Of a DNA stretch of 64,000 nucleotides, positions 43,965 through 53,678 are shown piece by piece. Numbering within the stretch: the stretch's first letter is position 1; every line of letters starts with the position of its first letter. Made by a program: the position numbers and the translations under genes. The DNA is from Rheinheimera texasensis DSM 17496 (GTDB lineage: Bacteria; Pseudomonadota; Gammaproteobacteria; Enterobacterales; Alteromonadaceae), in contig NZ_JONU01000007.1 in NCBI RefSeq assembly GCF_000711985.1, positions 1 through 64,000 on the forward strand, read 5' to 3'. The notes below the pieces were generated by a model, which was not told where the DNA came from, did not search any database, and worked only from the letters and a program-made list of their open reading frames with translations.

Positions 43965-45335
43965 ATGTACCGGAAAATTACTTGCGTCAAAGCATATGAC
44001 ATTCGTGGTCGGCTTGGCGACGAATTAGACGAAGATGTTGCCTACCGCATCGGCCGCGCTTTTGGTCAGTACCAACAGGCCAAAACTGTGGTGGTCGGCG
44101 GTGACGTCCGCGCGACTTCCGAAAGCCTGAAGTTAGCGCTGGCTAATGGCCTGATGGACGCTGGTGTGGATGTCATCGATATCGGTATGACCGGCACTGA
44201 AGAAGTCTATTTTGCGACTTTTCATTTAGGTGTGTGTGGTGGTATTGAAGTGACCGCCAGTCACAATCCACTGGACTACAACGGCATGAAGCTGGTGCAG
44301 AAGGGCGCCAAACCCATTAGCGGCGATAGTGGTCTGCATGAAATCAAGGCCATTGCGGAACAGGGCGATTTTGTGGCCGTTGCCAGACGTGGTGAGTACC
44401 GGCAGCAATCCGTGCTGGCGGATTTCGTCAGTCACCTGCTGGGCTACATTCGCCCGGCATTGTTCCGCCCGATGAAAATCGTGGTGAACTCTGGCAATGG
44501 TGCTGCCGGCCATGTGGTCGATGCGCTGGAAGCGCGTTGTGTTGATCTCGGCTTACCGCTGCAGTTTATCAAAGTGCATCACGAGCCGGATGCCACCTTT
44601 CCAAACGGTATTCCAAACCCATTGTTGCCGGAAAACCGCGCCGATACGTCCAAAGCGGTGCTGGCGCATCAGGCAGACTTTGGCGTGGCCTGGGACGGTG
44701 ACTTTGACCGTTGTTTCCTGTTTGATGAACAGGGCCAGTTTATCGAAGGTTATTATATTGTTGGTCTGCTGGCGGAAGCCTTTTTACAGCAGCATCAGGG
44801 CGCACGTATTATTCATGACCCGCGTTTAACCTGGAACACTATTGATTTGGTCAACAACGCCGGCGGCGAAGCTATCCAGTCGAAAACCGGCCATGCCTTT
44901 ATCAAAGAGCGGATGCGGCTGGAAGATGCGGTTTATGGTGGTGAAATGAGCGCACACCACTATTTCCGCGATTTTGCCTATTGCGACAGTGGCATGATCC
45001 CCTGGTTGCTGGTGGCTGAACTGATGTGCGTGAAGCAAAAGCCGCTGTCAGCCTTAGTTGCAGAGCGCATTGCCGCCTTTCCATCCAGTGGTGAAATCAA
45101 CTTCACTATCGCTGACCCTAAAGCCAAACTGGCGCAAATTCTGGCCCTGTATCAGCCGTTGGCTGACAAGCTGGATACTACCGACGGGATCAGTCTGGAG
45201 TTTGCCGACTGGCGCTTCAATCTGCGCAGTTCCAACACTGAGCCTTTGGTACGGCTCAATGTGGAAAGCCGGGGCGACATCGCACTCATGCAGGCAAAAA
45301 CGGCCGAATTGTCGGCTTTGTTGCAACAAGGCTGA
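43965..45335 (+). CDS. manB: Phosphomannomutase
   Basis: Converts mannose-6-phosphate to mannose-1-phosphate for GDP-mannose synthesis. From the ATG at 43965 it has 456 residues, the length of E. coli CpsG. The active-site phosphoserine loop [13 protein letters not shown], the metal-binding DGDFDRCF and the late [14 protein letters not shown] phosphate-binding segment are all present. It is one base after manC and coupled to the next gene by TGATG. Confidence 0.95.
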   Translation: MYRKITCVKAYDIRGRLGDELDEDVAYRIGRAFGQYQQAKTVVVGGDVRATSESLKLALANGLMDAGVDVIDIGMTGTEEVYFATFHLGVCGGIEVTASHNPLDYNGMKLVQKGAKPISGDSGLHEIKAIAEQGDFVAVARRGEYRQQSVLADFVSHLLGYIRPALFRPMKIVVNSGNGAAGHVVDALEARCVDLGLPLQFIKVHHEPDATFPNGIPNPLLPENRADTSKAVLAHQADFGVAWDGDFDRCFLFDEQGQFIEGYYIVGLLAEAFLQQHQGARIIHDPRLTWNTIDLVNNAGGEAIQSKTGHAFIKERMRLEDAVYGGEMSAHHYFRDFAYCDSGMIPWLLVAELMCVKQKPLSALVAERIAAFPSSGEINFTIADPKAKLAQILALYQPLADKLDTTDGISLEFADWRFNLRSSNTEPLVRLNVESRGDIALMQAKTAELSALLQQG

Positions 45336-45757
45336 TGTTAATGACGGCTGCACCCAGCGACGATATTCGTAAGGACCCCGCTATCCAGAAGTTACTGGAG
45401 CGGATGCCGTCGGAGGTGCAGCAGAGCTTCACTGAGGCTCAGCTTAGTTATTTACGTGTCGCACTTGGTGCGCGGCAGTGGGGTAAACACAAGCTTGATT
45501 TACGCGGTACCCTGGGCCTTGGCAGCTGGCGCTATTATTACGTGCTGGTTGCCGGGCGTAATATCCGGGGTAGTCAGCGCAGTGAACATCTCAGCCATAA
45601 AACCGGGTTGCTGGTCAAAGCGGTATTGGTCAGTGTGCTGCTGATCATCAGCATAGTGCTGGGCTTATTGTTGCTGTATTTACTGAAATCCGCGCTAGGA
45701 ATAGACCTGTTTGCAGATTTCTCGTTGGGGATTTGGGGCTGGTTTAAAGAGTTATAG
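45335..45757 (+). CDS. Small conserved-looking membrane protein
   Basis: Predicted 140-residue protein (a second ATG lies at 45341). The N-terminal 85 residues are soluble and charged (KLLERMPSEVQQSFTEAQLS, LRGTLGLGSWRYYYVLVAGR). The C-terminal part has one or two hydrophobic helices (LLVKAVLVSVLLIISIVLGL). I do not recognise a characterised family. It is translationally coupled to manB, so it probably belongs to the polysaccharide region, perhaps as a membrane-associated accessory. Confidence 0.6.
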   Translation: MLMTAAPSDDIRKDPAIQKLLERMPSEVQQSFTEAQLSYLRVALGARQWGKHKLDLRGTLGLGSWRYYYVLVAGRNIRGSQRSEHLSHKTGLLVKAVLVSVLLIISIVLGLLLLYLLKSALGIDLFADFSLGIWGWFKEL

Positions 45758-45810
45758 TCCGAATACCGTGCAACCGAATCGCTCTGTTGCACGGCATCTA
45801 CAATTCGTCC

Positions 45811-46743
45811 TCAGAGGCTTATTTCCAACCGCTGAACGACCACACCGTTTTGTTGTTCTTCGTCGTCTTCTTCCAATAATCCGACCGGTTTCGCCGGCAC
45901 AGATTCTTTGTCAAACGCGGTATCGCCGGAAAATTCGGCAGCGCGGTCTTTACTGACTGCAGCGAAATCAAACAGGTTTTTATCAACCATGTGCGAGGGT
46001 ACGATGTTCTGCATGGCCTGGAACATAGTTTCGATGCGGCCCGGAAAACGTTTATCCCAGTCCTGCAGCATTTCTTTGACCACCTGGCGTTGTAATCCGT
46101 CCTGTGAACCACAGAGGTTACAGGGGATGATTGGGAATTCGCGCGCGGTCGAGTATTTTTCTATGTCTTTTTCCCGGCAGTACGCCAGAGGCCGGATCAC
46201 GATATGTTCGCCGTTGTCACTGATTAGCTTAGGAGGCATCGACTTCATTTTGCCGCCGTAAAACATGTTCAGGAACATGGTTTCAATCATATCGTCACGA
46301 TGATGACCGAGCGCGATTTTGGTGGCTCCGAGTTCTTTGGCAGTGCGATACAAAATGCCACGGCGCAGGCGGCTGCATAAAGAACAGGTCGTTTTGCCTT
46401 CCGGGATTTTTTCTTTGACGATGGAGTAGGTATCTTCTGTGACGATTTTAAAATCTACCCCAATGCTGCTCAGATAGTTTGGCAGTACTTCCGCTGGGAA
46501 ACCGGGTTGTTTCTGGTCCAGATTGACCGCCACAATGCTGAAGCTGATGGGGGCTGATTGCTGCAGATTCAGCAGGATATCGAGCAGGGTATAGCTGTCT
46601 TTGCCTCCAGACAGGCAGACCATGATTTTGTCACCGTCTTCAATCATGCCAAAATCAGCAATGGCCTGGCCAACGCCACGGCGCAGTCTTTTATGCAGTT
46701 TGTTCAGATTGTATTGCGCTTTGGCTTCGGCGGAGTGTGACAT
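45811..46743 (-). CDS. ttcA: tRNA 2-thiocytidine(32) synthetase TtcA
   Basis: ATP-dependent PP-loop enzyme that thiolates cytidine 32 of certain tRNAs, using a [4Fe-4S] cluster. It has 310 residues, about the E. coli length (311). The PP-loop [11 protein letters not shown], the cluster cysteine pair [10 protein letters not shown] and the late CNLCGSQ are visible. In E. coli ttcA lies next to the uspE-fnr area, the same as here, with all three genes on one strand. Confidence 0.94.
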   Translation of the reverse strand: MSHSAEAKAQYNLNKLHKRLRRGVGQAIADFGMIEDGDKIMVCLSGGKDSYTLLDILLNLQQSAPISFSIVAVNLDQKQPGFPAEVLPNYLSSIGVDFKIVTEDTYSIVKEKIPEGKTTCSLCSRLRRGILYRTAKELGATKIALGHHRDDMIETMFLNMFYGGKMKSMPPKLISDNGEHIVIRPLAYCREKDIEKYSTAREFPIIPCNLCGSQDGLQRQVVKEMLQDWDKRFPGRIETMFQAMQNIVPSHMVDKNLFDFAAVSKDRAAEFSGDTAFDKESVPAKPVGLLEEDDEEQQNGVVVQRLEISL

Positions 46744-46839
46744 TGTGCTACCCAGACTTTTAAAAGGCGCACATTATAGCGGATCAGCGCCGCTTGCCAA
46801 TTCCCTTTCGGGCAAGCGGGCCGGGTTTTTCCGCCAAAT

Positions 46840-47748
46840 CTAGTGTTCGGTTTTTAGCGCCAGTACGTCACAGTCCAGCCGGTCTATTACGTGCTCTGCC
46901 GTATTGCCGATAATCGCGGCCGACAAACCAGTGCGGCCTATAGTGCCAATCAGCACCATCTCAGCATCCAGCTCCCTGGCGATACGCGGGATCACATCCT
47001 CTGGCATGCCTTCGAGCACATGCACAGCGTCGCTGGTGATATCAAATTGACCCGCCAGTGCGTTTGCGGCGTCGACATGATGATGCCGCATGCTGTCGTT
47101 GTACTCGACCGGGTTAAATTCGGGGATCTCAATCGCCACATGGATAGGTGTGCCGGGGTAAGCGTTAACGAGGTGGACCTTGGCATTGAGCATCGCAGCC
47201 ATCGCTTTGGCCTGACGGATGATCAACTGATTCAGCGCCTTGTGATGCGGTTTTTCACTGCCGGCATTAACCGCGGCCAGAATATTGCCTTGCTCCGGCC
47301 AGGCATGTTCTTTTACCAGTAACACCGGGCAGGGGCATTTACGTAGAATATGCCAGTCGGTTGGGGTGAAAATCATCGATTTGAGCACGTCATGGTCGTG
47401 GGTGCCCTTAATCACCAGATCGTAACCATGTTCAGTCACTGTTTGCACTATGGCTTCAAAGGGCCGGTTATGCCAGACGACTTTGGCGCTGCAGGCGATA
47501 CCTTTATGGCGCGCCTGCTGCAGCAGTTCCTGGATCCAGATCTCCCGGTCCGTGATCACCGCCTGACGCATCGACTCACGCTCTTCGCCGGACAGCATCG
47601 TGGTCATTTCGTAGGAAAAATCGTAGATGGATAAAAAGGCGGTCAGTTTACAGGCAGTGTGTTCGGCCAGTTCTATGGCCCGGTCCAGTGCTTTTTGCTG
47701 TTCAGTGCTGGGGTCGAGTACGACCAGTACATCCTGATAAGTTGCCAT
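46840..47748 (-). CDS. uspE: Universal stress protein UspE
   Basis: Predicted 302-residue tandem-Usp cytoplasmic protein (two Usp domains, about 1-150 and 155-302). Of three successive ATG codons, the third (47748) has the best distance from AAAGGAG; the others add up to two methionines. The second domain ends in the nucleotide-binding pattern GTIGRTGLSAAIIGNTAEHV, and the first has the weaker KGTHDHDVLKS. It is next to fnr, as in E. coli, which fits a stress/redox response role. Confidence 0.9.
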   Translation of the reverse strand: MATYQDVLVVLDPSTEQQKALDRAIELAEHTACKLTAFLSIYDFSYEMTTMLSGEERESMRQAVITDREIWIQELLQQARHKGIACSAKVVWHNRPFEAIVQTVTEHGYDLVIKGTHDHDVLKSMIFTPTDWHILRKCPCPVLLVKEHAWPEQGNILAAVNAGSEKPHHKALNQLIIRQAKAMAAMLNAKVHLVNAYPGTPIHVAIEIPEFNPVEYNDSMRHHHVDAANALAGQFDITSDAVHVLEGMPEDVIPRIARELDAEMVLIGTIGRTGLSAAIIGNTAEHVIDRLDCDVLALKTEH

Positions 47749-47905
47749 CATCATTCTCCTTTGCATTCACAGATTTGATTTCAGTGTAGCTAAGTTAAAC
47801 CGGTTCGGAACTGCTGATGTTGTGTTGGATCAATACAGGGACTATTGGTTCCCGGCGCTGCACGCCCTATTGAGGCAAGATAAAAATACACAGGACAAAA
47901 ACAAC

Positions 47906-47928
47906 AACACCGCCAAAAAAGCGGTGTT
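47906..47928 (-). terminator. Intrinsic terminator after fnr
   Basis: AACACCGC (47906-47913) pairs with GCGGTGTT (47921-47928). On the minus strand it is followed by a T-rich tract (plus-strand ACAAAAACAACA). It lies about 20 bases past the fnr stop. Confidence 0.75.
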
Positions 47929-47948
47929 TGTCGTTACAGAATCAGTGA

Positions 47949-48668
47949 CTAGCGGCCAATTTGCGCCATACCGGCGACGCGGCTGAGTTCTTCAAAGTTG
48001 GTAATAGTAATGAGCTTGCCATCAACATGGATCAGTTCATCTTTGTGAAAACGTCCAAGCAGGCGGCTGATGGTTTCAACGGTTAAGCCGAGGTAATTGC
48101 CGATCTCACCGCGGGTCATGGTCAAACGGAACTCTTTGCGCGAAAAGCCACGGCTGCCAAAGCGTTGTGCCAGGTTGGTGATAAATGCTGCCAGCTTTTC
48201 TTCGGCGGTTTTACGGTTTAGTAACAGCATCATCTGCTGGTCACCATGGATGTCCTGACTCATCAGGCGCATCAGTTGCTGGCGTAATTTCGGCACCTGG
48301 TCTAACAGATGGTCGAGGTTGTTAAACGGGATCTCACAGACCATAGCGGTTTCTAATGCCTGCGCATAGCTCGGATGTTGTTGATCGCCAATGGCGTCAA
48401 AGCCAATCACGTCGCCCGGTAAATGGAAGCCGGTGATTTGTTCTTCGCCTTGCTCAGTCAGTGTGTAGGTTTTAAATGAGCCGGTGCGAACCGCGTACAA
48501 CGCCTGCAAAGGTTTACCGGCTTCGAATAAATGGTCGCCTTTGTGTGACGGGCGTTTGCGCTGGATGATTTGATCAAGCTTATCAAGCTCAGAGTCGTTG
48601 AGTGTGAATGGCAGACACAGCTGGCTGAAGCCACAGTGCTGGCAGTTAATACTTGAAGGTGAACTCAT
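47949..48668 (-). CDS. fnr: FNR oxygen-sensing transcription regulator
   Basis: Predicted 239-residue CRP/FNR-family activator that binds DNA when its [4Fe-4S] cluster is intact under low oxygen. From the ATG at 48668 the N-terminal cluster cysteines are [15 protein letters not shown], and the fourth lies in AMVCEIPF near residue 114. The recognition helix [15 protein letters not shown] contains the ETxSR residues that read TTGAT. It lies beside the cbb3 oxidase genes it would be expected to control and upstream of uspE. Confidence 0.96.
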   Translation of the reverse strand: MSSPSSINCQHCGFSQLCLPFTLNDSELDKLDQIIQRKRPSHKGDHLFEAGKPLQALYAVRTGSFKTYTLTEQGEEQITGFHLPGDVIGFDAIGDQQHPSYAQALETAMVCEIPFNNLDHLLDQVPKLRQQLMRLMSQDIHGDQQMMLLLNRKTAEEKLAAFITNLAQRFGSRGFSRKEFRLTMTRGEIGNYLGLTVETISRLLGRFHKDELIHVDGKLITITNFEELSRVAGMAQIGR

Positions 48669-48704
48669 CGCAGGTTTCCAAACTCCATCCAAAGTACGCC
48701 CAGC

Positions 48705-49376
48705 TTAAAAAACCAGAGCGCGAAGTGCAAGGTAAATTGTCTGAAATGCGTAAGCGGCCAATATTACCGCGAGCACATACCGCAGCCACAGTTGTTGCTG
48801 TAAACGGCGAAGCAGATCTGCCGCCTGACCGGCCAATAATACAGCCGGTAAAGTGCCAAGACCAAACAGTGCCATCCATAGTGCACCGTTGACTGCTGAG
48901 CCGCTGCCGAGGCTCCAGCTGAGCGCGGAATACACCAGACCGCAGGGCAGATATCCCCAGCACAAACCATAGGCATAGGCTTTGAATGACGAATCCAGCG
49001 GTAATAACTTTTGACTGAACGGCTGTACCAGGCGCCATAGCTTTTGGCCGGCTTTTTCCAGTCTGAGTAAACCAAACCACAAACGGCTGATATACAGTGC
49101 CATCGCCAGCAACATCAGGCCGGCAAACAGTTGTAAATATTGCGGCAGCAGACCAGTGCTGCCAACCATGGTGGCGCCAAGACCGCCGAACAAGGCGCCG
49201 GCGAGGGCATAACTACTGATCCGACCCAAGCCGAGCATCAGTTGCAACCAACCACGGCGCGTGCGCGAAGGTGGCATCAGCATTTGTAAGGCGCCTGCCA
49301 TACCGCCGCACATTAACAGGCAATGCGCACTGCCGAATAAACCGACAAAAAACGCAGCAAACAGCTCAGGATTCAC
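48705..49376 (-). CDS. SafE/TauE-like membrane protein of the cco locus
   Basis: Predicted 223-residue inner-membrane protein with six or seven helices, of the sulfite exporter TauE/SafE-related (DUF/UreH_2) family often found after ccoS. The GTG start at 49376 overlaps the ccoS stop; the longer open frame would lie wholly across ccoS and is rejected. FGSAHCLLMCGGMAGALQML near the N-terminus and YGLCWGYLPCGLVYSAL carry cysteines that could bind copper, supporting a role in oxidase metallation. This role is inferred. Confidence 0.75.
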   Translation of the reverse strand: MNPELFAAFFVGLFGSAHCLLMCGGMAGALQMLMPPSRTRRGWLQLMLGLGRISSYALAGALFGGLGATMVGSTGLLPQYLQLFAGLMLLAMALYISRLWFGLLRLEKAGQKLWRLVQPFSQKLLPLDSSFKAYAYGLCWGYLPCGLVYSALSWSLGSGSAVNGALWMALFGLGTLPAVLLAGQAADLLRRLQQQLWLRYVLAVILAAYAFQTIYLALRALVF

Positions 49377-49560
49377 GGGACTGCGGTGGCTGCTGTTCGT
49401 CAGACCTGGCGGAACTGGCTGGTTTTTCGTTAAACAGAATACTGAATCCTTCTTTATCAAGGTCATCAAACTGTTTGGAGCGCACCGCCCAGAAGAACAC
49501 TGCGATCCCGATCATCACAAAGATAATTGCGATAGGGATCAGCACATAGATAATACTCAT
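49366..49560 (-). CDS. ccoS: cbb3 oxidase assembly protein CcoS
   Basis: Predicted 64-residue protein with a single N-terminal membrane helix (MSIIYVLIPIAIIFVMIGIA) followed by FFWAVRSKQFDDLDKEGFSI, the CcoS family motif. CcoS is needed to build an active cbb3 oxidase with its haem and copper cofactors. It overlaps the ccoI stop by four bases, and its own end overlaps the next gene. Confidence 0.92.
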   Translation of the reverse strand: MSIIYVLIPIAIIFVMIGIAVFFWAVRSKQFDDLDKEGFSILFNEKPASSARSDEQQPPQSRES

Positions 49561-51950
49561 GCTTTGAGCAACCGTAATGAATTAGACACCACCAGCAATG
49601 AACTGCAGGACATGCCGATCACTGCGACATAAGGCGACACAAAGCCACATACCGCCAGCGGAATAATAACCAGATTATACCCGGCTGCCCACCACAGATT
49701 CTGTTTCACCACTGTACGGGCGCGGCGTGCACCGTCAATCAGTGTTTGCAGCTGTTGCAGGTCATTGTGCAGCAGCACCACATCGGCCTGATTCTTTGAC
49801 AATTCAGTACCGCTATCCAGCGCCACCGACACATGTGCCGCGTGGAAACAGGGGCTGTCGTTAATGCCGTCGCCAACCATCAACACAGTTTCACCATCTT
49901 TTACCGACTGCTGAATGGCTGCAACTTTTTGCTCCGGACTGCAGCCCTGCCAAAGTTCTGTGATCTGAAGCTGCTGTGCGACCGCGGGAGCCGCAGCAGA
50001 CCCATCGCCGGTCAGAATAGCGAGCCCGAGAAGGCGTTGCTTAAGTGCTCCGATCAGCGGTACCACTTCAGGCCGTAGCTGATCGGCCAGCTGTACTGTG
50101 GCCGCCAACTCGCCATCAATACTGAAGCAGACCTGAGTACCGGCAATTCTCGGGTCCTGCGGGTCCAGACCACAAAATTCCGGTCGGCCAATCCGCAATT
50201 GTTTTTGCTGATACGTGGCTGACAAACCTGCACCGACTGTAAGATTAACCTGTTCCAGTGCAACGGGCTGTTGGAAATATGGGCTAAAAGCCCGGGCGAT
50301 CGGATGTTCAGACTGTTGTTCAAGATTAGCCATCAGATTCAGCAGCTCGGTTTTTTGATACTGCTGGCTGAAGTTCTCTACTTCGGTCAGGCTAAAACGA
50401 CCCTGGGTTAGAGTGCCGGTTTTATCAAAAAAGACTTTGCTGAGCCTGGGTAATACATCGAGCACCTGCTGGTTTTTAATCAAAATACCTTTGCGGTTCA
50501 GCTGTGCCAGCGCGCAAGTGACCGCTGTGGGGGTGGCGAGGCTCAATGCGCAAGGGCAAGTCGCGACCAGCACCGATAAAGTGACCCAAAAAGCGCGGTC
50601 GGCATCAATCCAGAAGTACCAGACACAGAAGGTGACAGTGGCTATCACCAGCAGTCGCTGCACAAAAAAGCGCGCGATTCGGTCGGTTTTCTCCAGCAGC
50701 GCTGGTTTTTGATGCAGGGTTTGTTGTTGCAGCGCGATGATTTGGCCAAGCCGGGATTCAGTTAACGCACTGCGAACTTTCACCACCAGAATGCCGTCAT
50801 GGTTGATACTACCGGCCAGCACGCTGTCGCCGCTTTGCTTACTGATGGCTTTGTATTCACCGGTCAGCATCGATTCATCCACTGAACTGACACCGCTCTC
50901 CACCACGCCGTCGGCCGGAATGGTTTCTCCTGCTTTGACCAGAATGTGGTCGCCGCTTTGTAAACGCCGGGCTGATGTGGCTGTGCCATGCTCACCGTCC
51001 CACAGCGTCGCGCTGACTGGCATCACTTTGAGCAAATTACTGGTGGCGTCCCGCGCCTGTTTTCGCGCACGAAATTCAAAAAATTTGCCGAGCTGCAGCA
51101 AAAACACAAACATACAGACCGACTCAAAATACACTTCGCCGGTATCAAACACTGTGGCATACAGCGATGCGATAAAGGTGTAATACAAAGCCAGCGTGAT
51201 GGGCACGTCCATATTCAGCTGGCGGGCTTTTAAGGCGCGCCAGGCGCTGCTGCTAAACGGCAGCGCGGCGTATCCCATCACAGGTAAAGTGAGCAGCAGG
51301 CTGACCCAACGCAGGTAACCTTCATACTGTGCTTCAATGCCGCTGAATTCACCAAAATACAGACCAAATGCCAGCATCATCACTTGCATCGTCATGATGC
51401 CGGAAACCGCCAGCCGTTTCAGATAAGCGTTCATTTCCTGGCGGAAGTCTTGTTCTTCTAAGTCGGCGACAAAGGGGCTGGCCTGATAACCGAGTTCAGT
51501 GATTTGGCCCAATAACTGGCTGAGCGGGGTGGTGTTGGCATCCCAGACCAGTTCGCAGCGGGCGGTACCGGAATTGACACTGACTGCTTTAACCGCCGGA
51601 TTTTGTTGCAGCTGACGCTCAATCAGCCAGGCACAGGCGGCGCAGCTCATGCCATTGACCGATAACTCAATGCGCTGGGCATCGCCGCGCTGTTCCGTCA
51701 GGTCCTGTAGCACTTCGGTGCTGTCATAACTTTGCAGCTGAGTTTTCAGTTCGGCCGGCACCGCATTGGCTTTGTTCGCGGCTTTACTGCGGAATTTGTA
51801 ATAATCACTAAGCCCCTGCGCCACGATAGTTTCGGCCACAGCCTGGCAGCCGGCACAACAAAATACTTGTGGTTGACTGAGCACTTCACAGTGAAAATCG
51901 GTACCAGCCGGTACAGGTTCATGACAATGAAAACAACGCTGTTGCAGCAT
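49557..51950 (-). CDS. ccoI: Copper-transporting P-type ATPase CcoI
   Basis: Predicted 797-residue P1B ATPase that exports copper to the periplasm for the cbb3 oxidase. The N-terminus has a CcoI-type cysteine-rich region (CFHCHEP, VFCCAGCQ) and an HMA domain with MSCAACAWL. About eight helices follow, with the copper motif CPCALSLATP in helix 6. The ATPase has TGEYK, DKTGTLTQGRF, SEHPIARAF and VGDGINDSPC. The long N-terminal extension separates CcoI from CopA. It lies 16 bases downstream of ccoH. Confidence 0.94.
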   Translation of the reverse strand: MLQQRCFHCHEPVPAGTDFHCEVLSQPQVFCCAGCQAVAETIVAQGLSDYYKFRSKAANKANAVPAELKTQLQSYDSTEVLQDLTEQRGDAQRIELSVNGMSCAACAWLIERQLQQNPAVKAVSVNSGTARCELVWDANTTPLSQLLGQITELGYQASPFVADLEEQDFRQEMNAYLKRLAVSGIMTMQVMMLAFGLYFGEFSGIEAQYEGYLRWVSLLLTLPVMGYAALPFSSSAWRALKARQLNMDVPITLALYYTFIASLYATVFDTGEVYFESVCMFVFLLQLGKFFEFRARKQARDATSNLLKVMPVSATLWDGEHGTATSARRLQSGDHILVKAGETIPADGVVESGVSSVDESMLTGEYKAISKQSGDSVLAGSINHDGILVVKVRSALTESRLGQIIALQQQTLHQKPALLEKTDRIARFFVQRLLVIATVTFCVWYFWIDADRAFWVTLSVLVATCPCALSLATPTAVTCALAQLNRKGILIKNQQVLDVLPRLSKVFFDKTGTLTQGRFSLTEVENFSQQYQKTELLNLMANLEQQSEHPIARAFSPYFQQPVALEQVNLTVGAGLSATYQQKQLRIGRPEFCGLDPQDPRIAGTQVCFSIDGELAATVQLADQLRPEVVPLIGALKQRLLGLAILTGDGSAAAPAVAQQLQITELWQGCSPEQKVAAIQQSVKDGETVLMVGDGINDSPCFHAAHVSVALDSGTELSKNQADVVLLHNDLQQLQTLIDGARRARTVVKQNLWWAAGYNLVIIPLAVCGFVSPYVAVIGMSCSSLLVVSNSLRLLKA

Positions 51951-51966
51951 GGGGTGGTCTGAACGC

Positions 51967-52443
51967 TCAGTAAGTCAGTTTAATAGCTTCTGTTGCCGGT
52001 AAGCTTAAAGCAGCGCGCAGCTTCCACTGGTTGGCAGCATCGTGCACCACCAGGCTCCATTTGCCGGTTGGAGTGACGGGCAGCTCGGCAACATACATGG
52101 ATTCGCCGCTGCGCTCAGCAACGACTTTAAAATCTTTGCTGGCAATAGTGTTATGCACAAAATCCAGCGTCACTTGTTGGTCCAGCACTGTGCTGGTTTC
52201 AAAAGTCAGCACAGCTTTGTTGCCGGCTAACAGCACCTTCGCATGCAGATTGCGCGCGGCAGCTTCACGGTATAAAGATAAATTCTGATTAATCGCTTTA
52301 CCTTCGGCGTAGTAGTCGTCGACGACTAAATCCGGGCTTTGCTGGTTCATGATATAAACAGTGTGTACTGCTTTGAGGACTGAAAACACCGGCAGACTGA
52401 TCAACAGCCAGGGCCAGATTTGTTTATACCAGGGTTTTACCAT
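51967..52443 (-). CDS. ccoH: cbb3 oxidase assembly protein CcoH (FixH family)
   Basis: Predicted 158-residue protein with one N-terminal helix (WLLISLPVFSVLKAVHTVYIM) and a periplasmic beta-rich domain, matching FixH/CcoH. NQQSPDLVVDDYYAEGKAIN is the family segment after the helix. The ATG at 52443 has GGAAGG upstream. CcoH helps assemble the cbb3 subunits. In many relatives ccoG lies between ccoP and ccoH; it is absent from this position. Confidence 0.9.
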   Translation of the reverse strand: MVKPWYKQIWPWLLISLPVFSVLKAVHTVYIMNQQSPDLVVDDYYAEGKAINQNLSLYREAAARNLHAKVLLAGNKAVLTFETSTVLDQQVTLDFVHNTIASKDFKVVAERSGESMYVAELPVTPTGKWSLVVHDAANQWKLRAALSLPATEAIKLTY

Positions 52444-52482
52444 CACAACTTCCTTCCTCAATGAACTTCAGGCAGATAAAAC

Positions 52483-52503
52483 GAAGCCCCGCGAGGGGGC
52501 TTC
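52483..52503 (-). terminator. Terminator between ccoP and ccoH
   Basis: GAAGCCCC (52483-52490) pairs with GGGGCTTC (52496-52503). On the minus strand GTTTTAT follows. It would end the ccoNOQP transcript or reduce read-through into ccoHIS. Confidence 0.8.
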
Positions 52504-52525
52504 ATTGCAATGCCGGGGTCAGCAA

Positions 52526-53500
52526 TTATTTTGCTTCATCCGGACGTGACAAGCGGTATACGTATGCCGCGATCACGTGGATTTTATCTTCGCCTAAGGT
52601 GTCTTTAAACGCTGGCATCTGACCATTACGGCCCAGACGCAGAGTTTGTTCGATAGAACCGGCTGAACCACCATATAACCAGGTGCTGTCAGTCAGGTTT
52701 GGCGCGCCAAACGGCAGGTTGTGGGCTAAAGAGCCTTTACCATCCATACCGTGACAGGCCGCACACATGCCGAACTTGGCTTTACCGGCAGCCGCGTCGT
52801 TGTCGTTCACTTTACGACCAGACAGGCTCAGTACATAAGCGGTCATCTCTTTCACGCCCTGATCACCCAGCGCTTCGCCCCAGGCAGGCATCGCAGCTTT
52901 ACGGCCATGACGCAGCGTTTCAACGATCTTGTCCGCAGTACCACCATACAGCCAGTCGTTATCAGTCAGATTCGGGAAACCACGCTGACCGCGGGCGTCT
53001 GAGCCGTGACACTGCGCACAGTTTTGCAGGAACAGACGCTGACCGACTTTCAGTGCATCTTTGTCAAATGCCAGTTCTTCAACCGGGCGGCTGGTATATT
53101 TGGCAAACTCTTTGGCAAAAGTACTTTCCGCTTTGATGTATTCCGCATCCAGCTGAGAAGGTGTTCCTGCAGCTTTTTGCGCTTCGATCGCAGCTTTAGA
53201 CTCAGCCAGCGATTTCACACCCTGGTTGGAACTGGTCCAGCCAAACAGACCTTTCCAGTTACCCAGGCCCGGGTAGGCGGCAAAGTAATACACCGACCAG
53301 GCGAAGGTGGCGTAGAACATAATGGTCCACCACTTTGGCAGCGGATTGTTGATTTCGGAAATACCGTCAAACTCATGACCGGTGGTTTCGTTTTCTGCAA
53401 CGCCAACATGGTTTTTCAGGTTCCATGTCAGCAACACGAAGCATACAACCAGACATGCCAGTGTTAATACAATGATCCAAGCACTCCAAAAGCTACTCAT
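52526..53500 (-). CDS. ccoP: cbb3 cytochrome c oxidase subunit III (dihaem)
   Basis: Predicted 324-residue membrane-anchored dihaem cytochrome c. Two N-terminal helices (MSSFWSAWIIVLTLACLVVC and the WWTIMFYATFAWSVYYF segment) are followed by two haem sites, CAQCH near 179 and CAACH near 264. The ATG at 53500 overlaps the ccoQ stop by eight bases. CcoP passes electrons from periplasmic donors to CcoO and CcoN. Confidence 0.96.
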   Translation of the reverse strand: MSSFWSAWIIVLTLACLVVCFVLLTWNLKNHVGVAENETTGHEFDGISEINNPLPKWWTIMFYATFAWSVYYFAAYPGLGNWKGLFGWTSSNQGVKSLAESKAAIEAQKAAGTPSQLDAEYIKAESTFAKEFAKYTSRPVEELAFDKDALKVGQRLFLQNCAQCHGSDARGQRGFPNLTDNDWLYGGTADKIVETLRHGRKAAMPAWGEALGDQGVKEMTAYVLSLSGRKVNDNDAAAGKAKFGMCAACHGMDGKGSLAHNLPFGAPNLTDSTWLYGGSAGSIEQTLRLGRNGQMPAFKDTLGEDKIHVIAAYVYRLSRPDEAK

Positions 53501-53672
53501 GATCCGACTCCTGTTGTTGTTTTTGTTGTGGTTTTTTATCATCGGCAAATATTACATTTGCGACCTGGTCGAAGTCGGGTTTGCGCTTAAACGCAAACAA
53601 CCAGACCACCAGGCCAATAAAAGCCACAAAAATAATCACGGTGAAAATGCTGTGTACTGTCACGAAGTCCAT
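53493..53672 (-). CDS. ccoQ: cbb3 oxidase small subunit CcoQ
   Basis: Predicted 59-residue protein read from the ATG at 53672 to the TAG at 53493. MDFVTVHSIFTVIIFVAFIG and the following VVWLFAFKRKPDFDQ form a membrane helix with a basic then acidic boundary, the CcoQ/FixQ pattern. The C-terminus is Gln/Lys-rich (KKPQQKQQQESDHE). It stabilises the complex. It lies between ccoO and ccoP in the usual order and overlaps the ccoP start. Confidence 0.9.
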   Translation of the reverse strand: MDFVTVHSIFTVIIFVAFIGLVVWLFAFKRKPDFDQVANVIFADDKKPQQKQQQESDHE

Positions 53673-53678
53673 GGCAAA

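Noticed and set aside
46791-46818. Hairpin CGCTTGCC/GGCAAGCG between uspE and ttcA as a terminator
   Set aside because: There is no T-run on the minus strand, the direction of both flanking genes, so termination is not supported.
49377-49469. Longer N-terminus for the SafE-like protein
   Set aside because: It would be read entirely across ccoS in another frame; the GTG at 49376 overlaps the ccoS stop in the usual coupled way.
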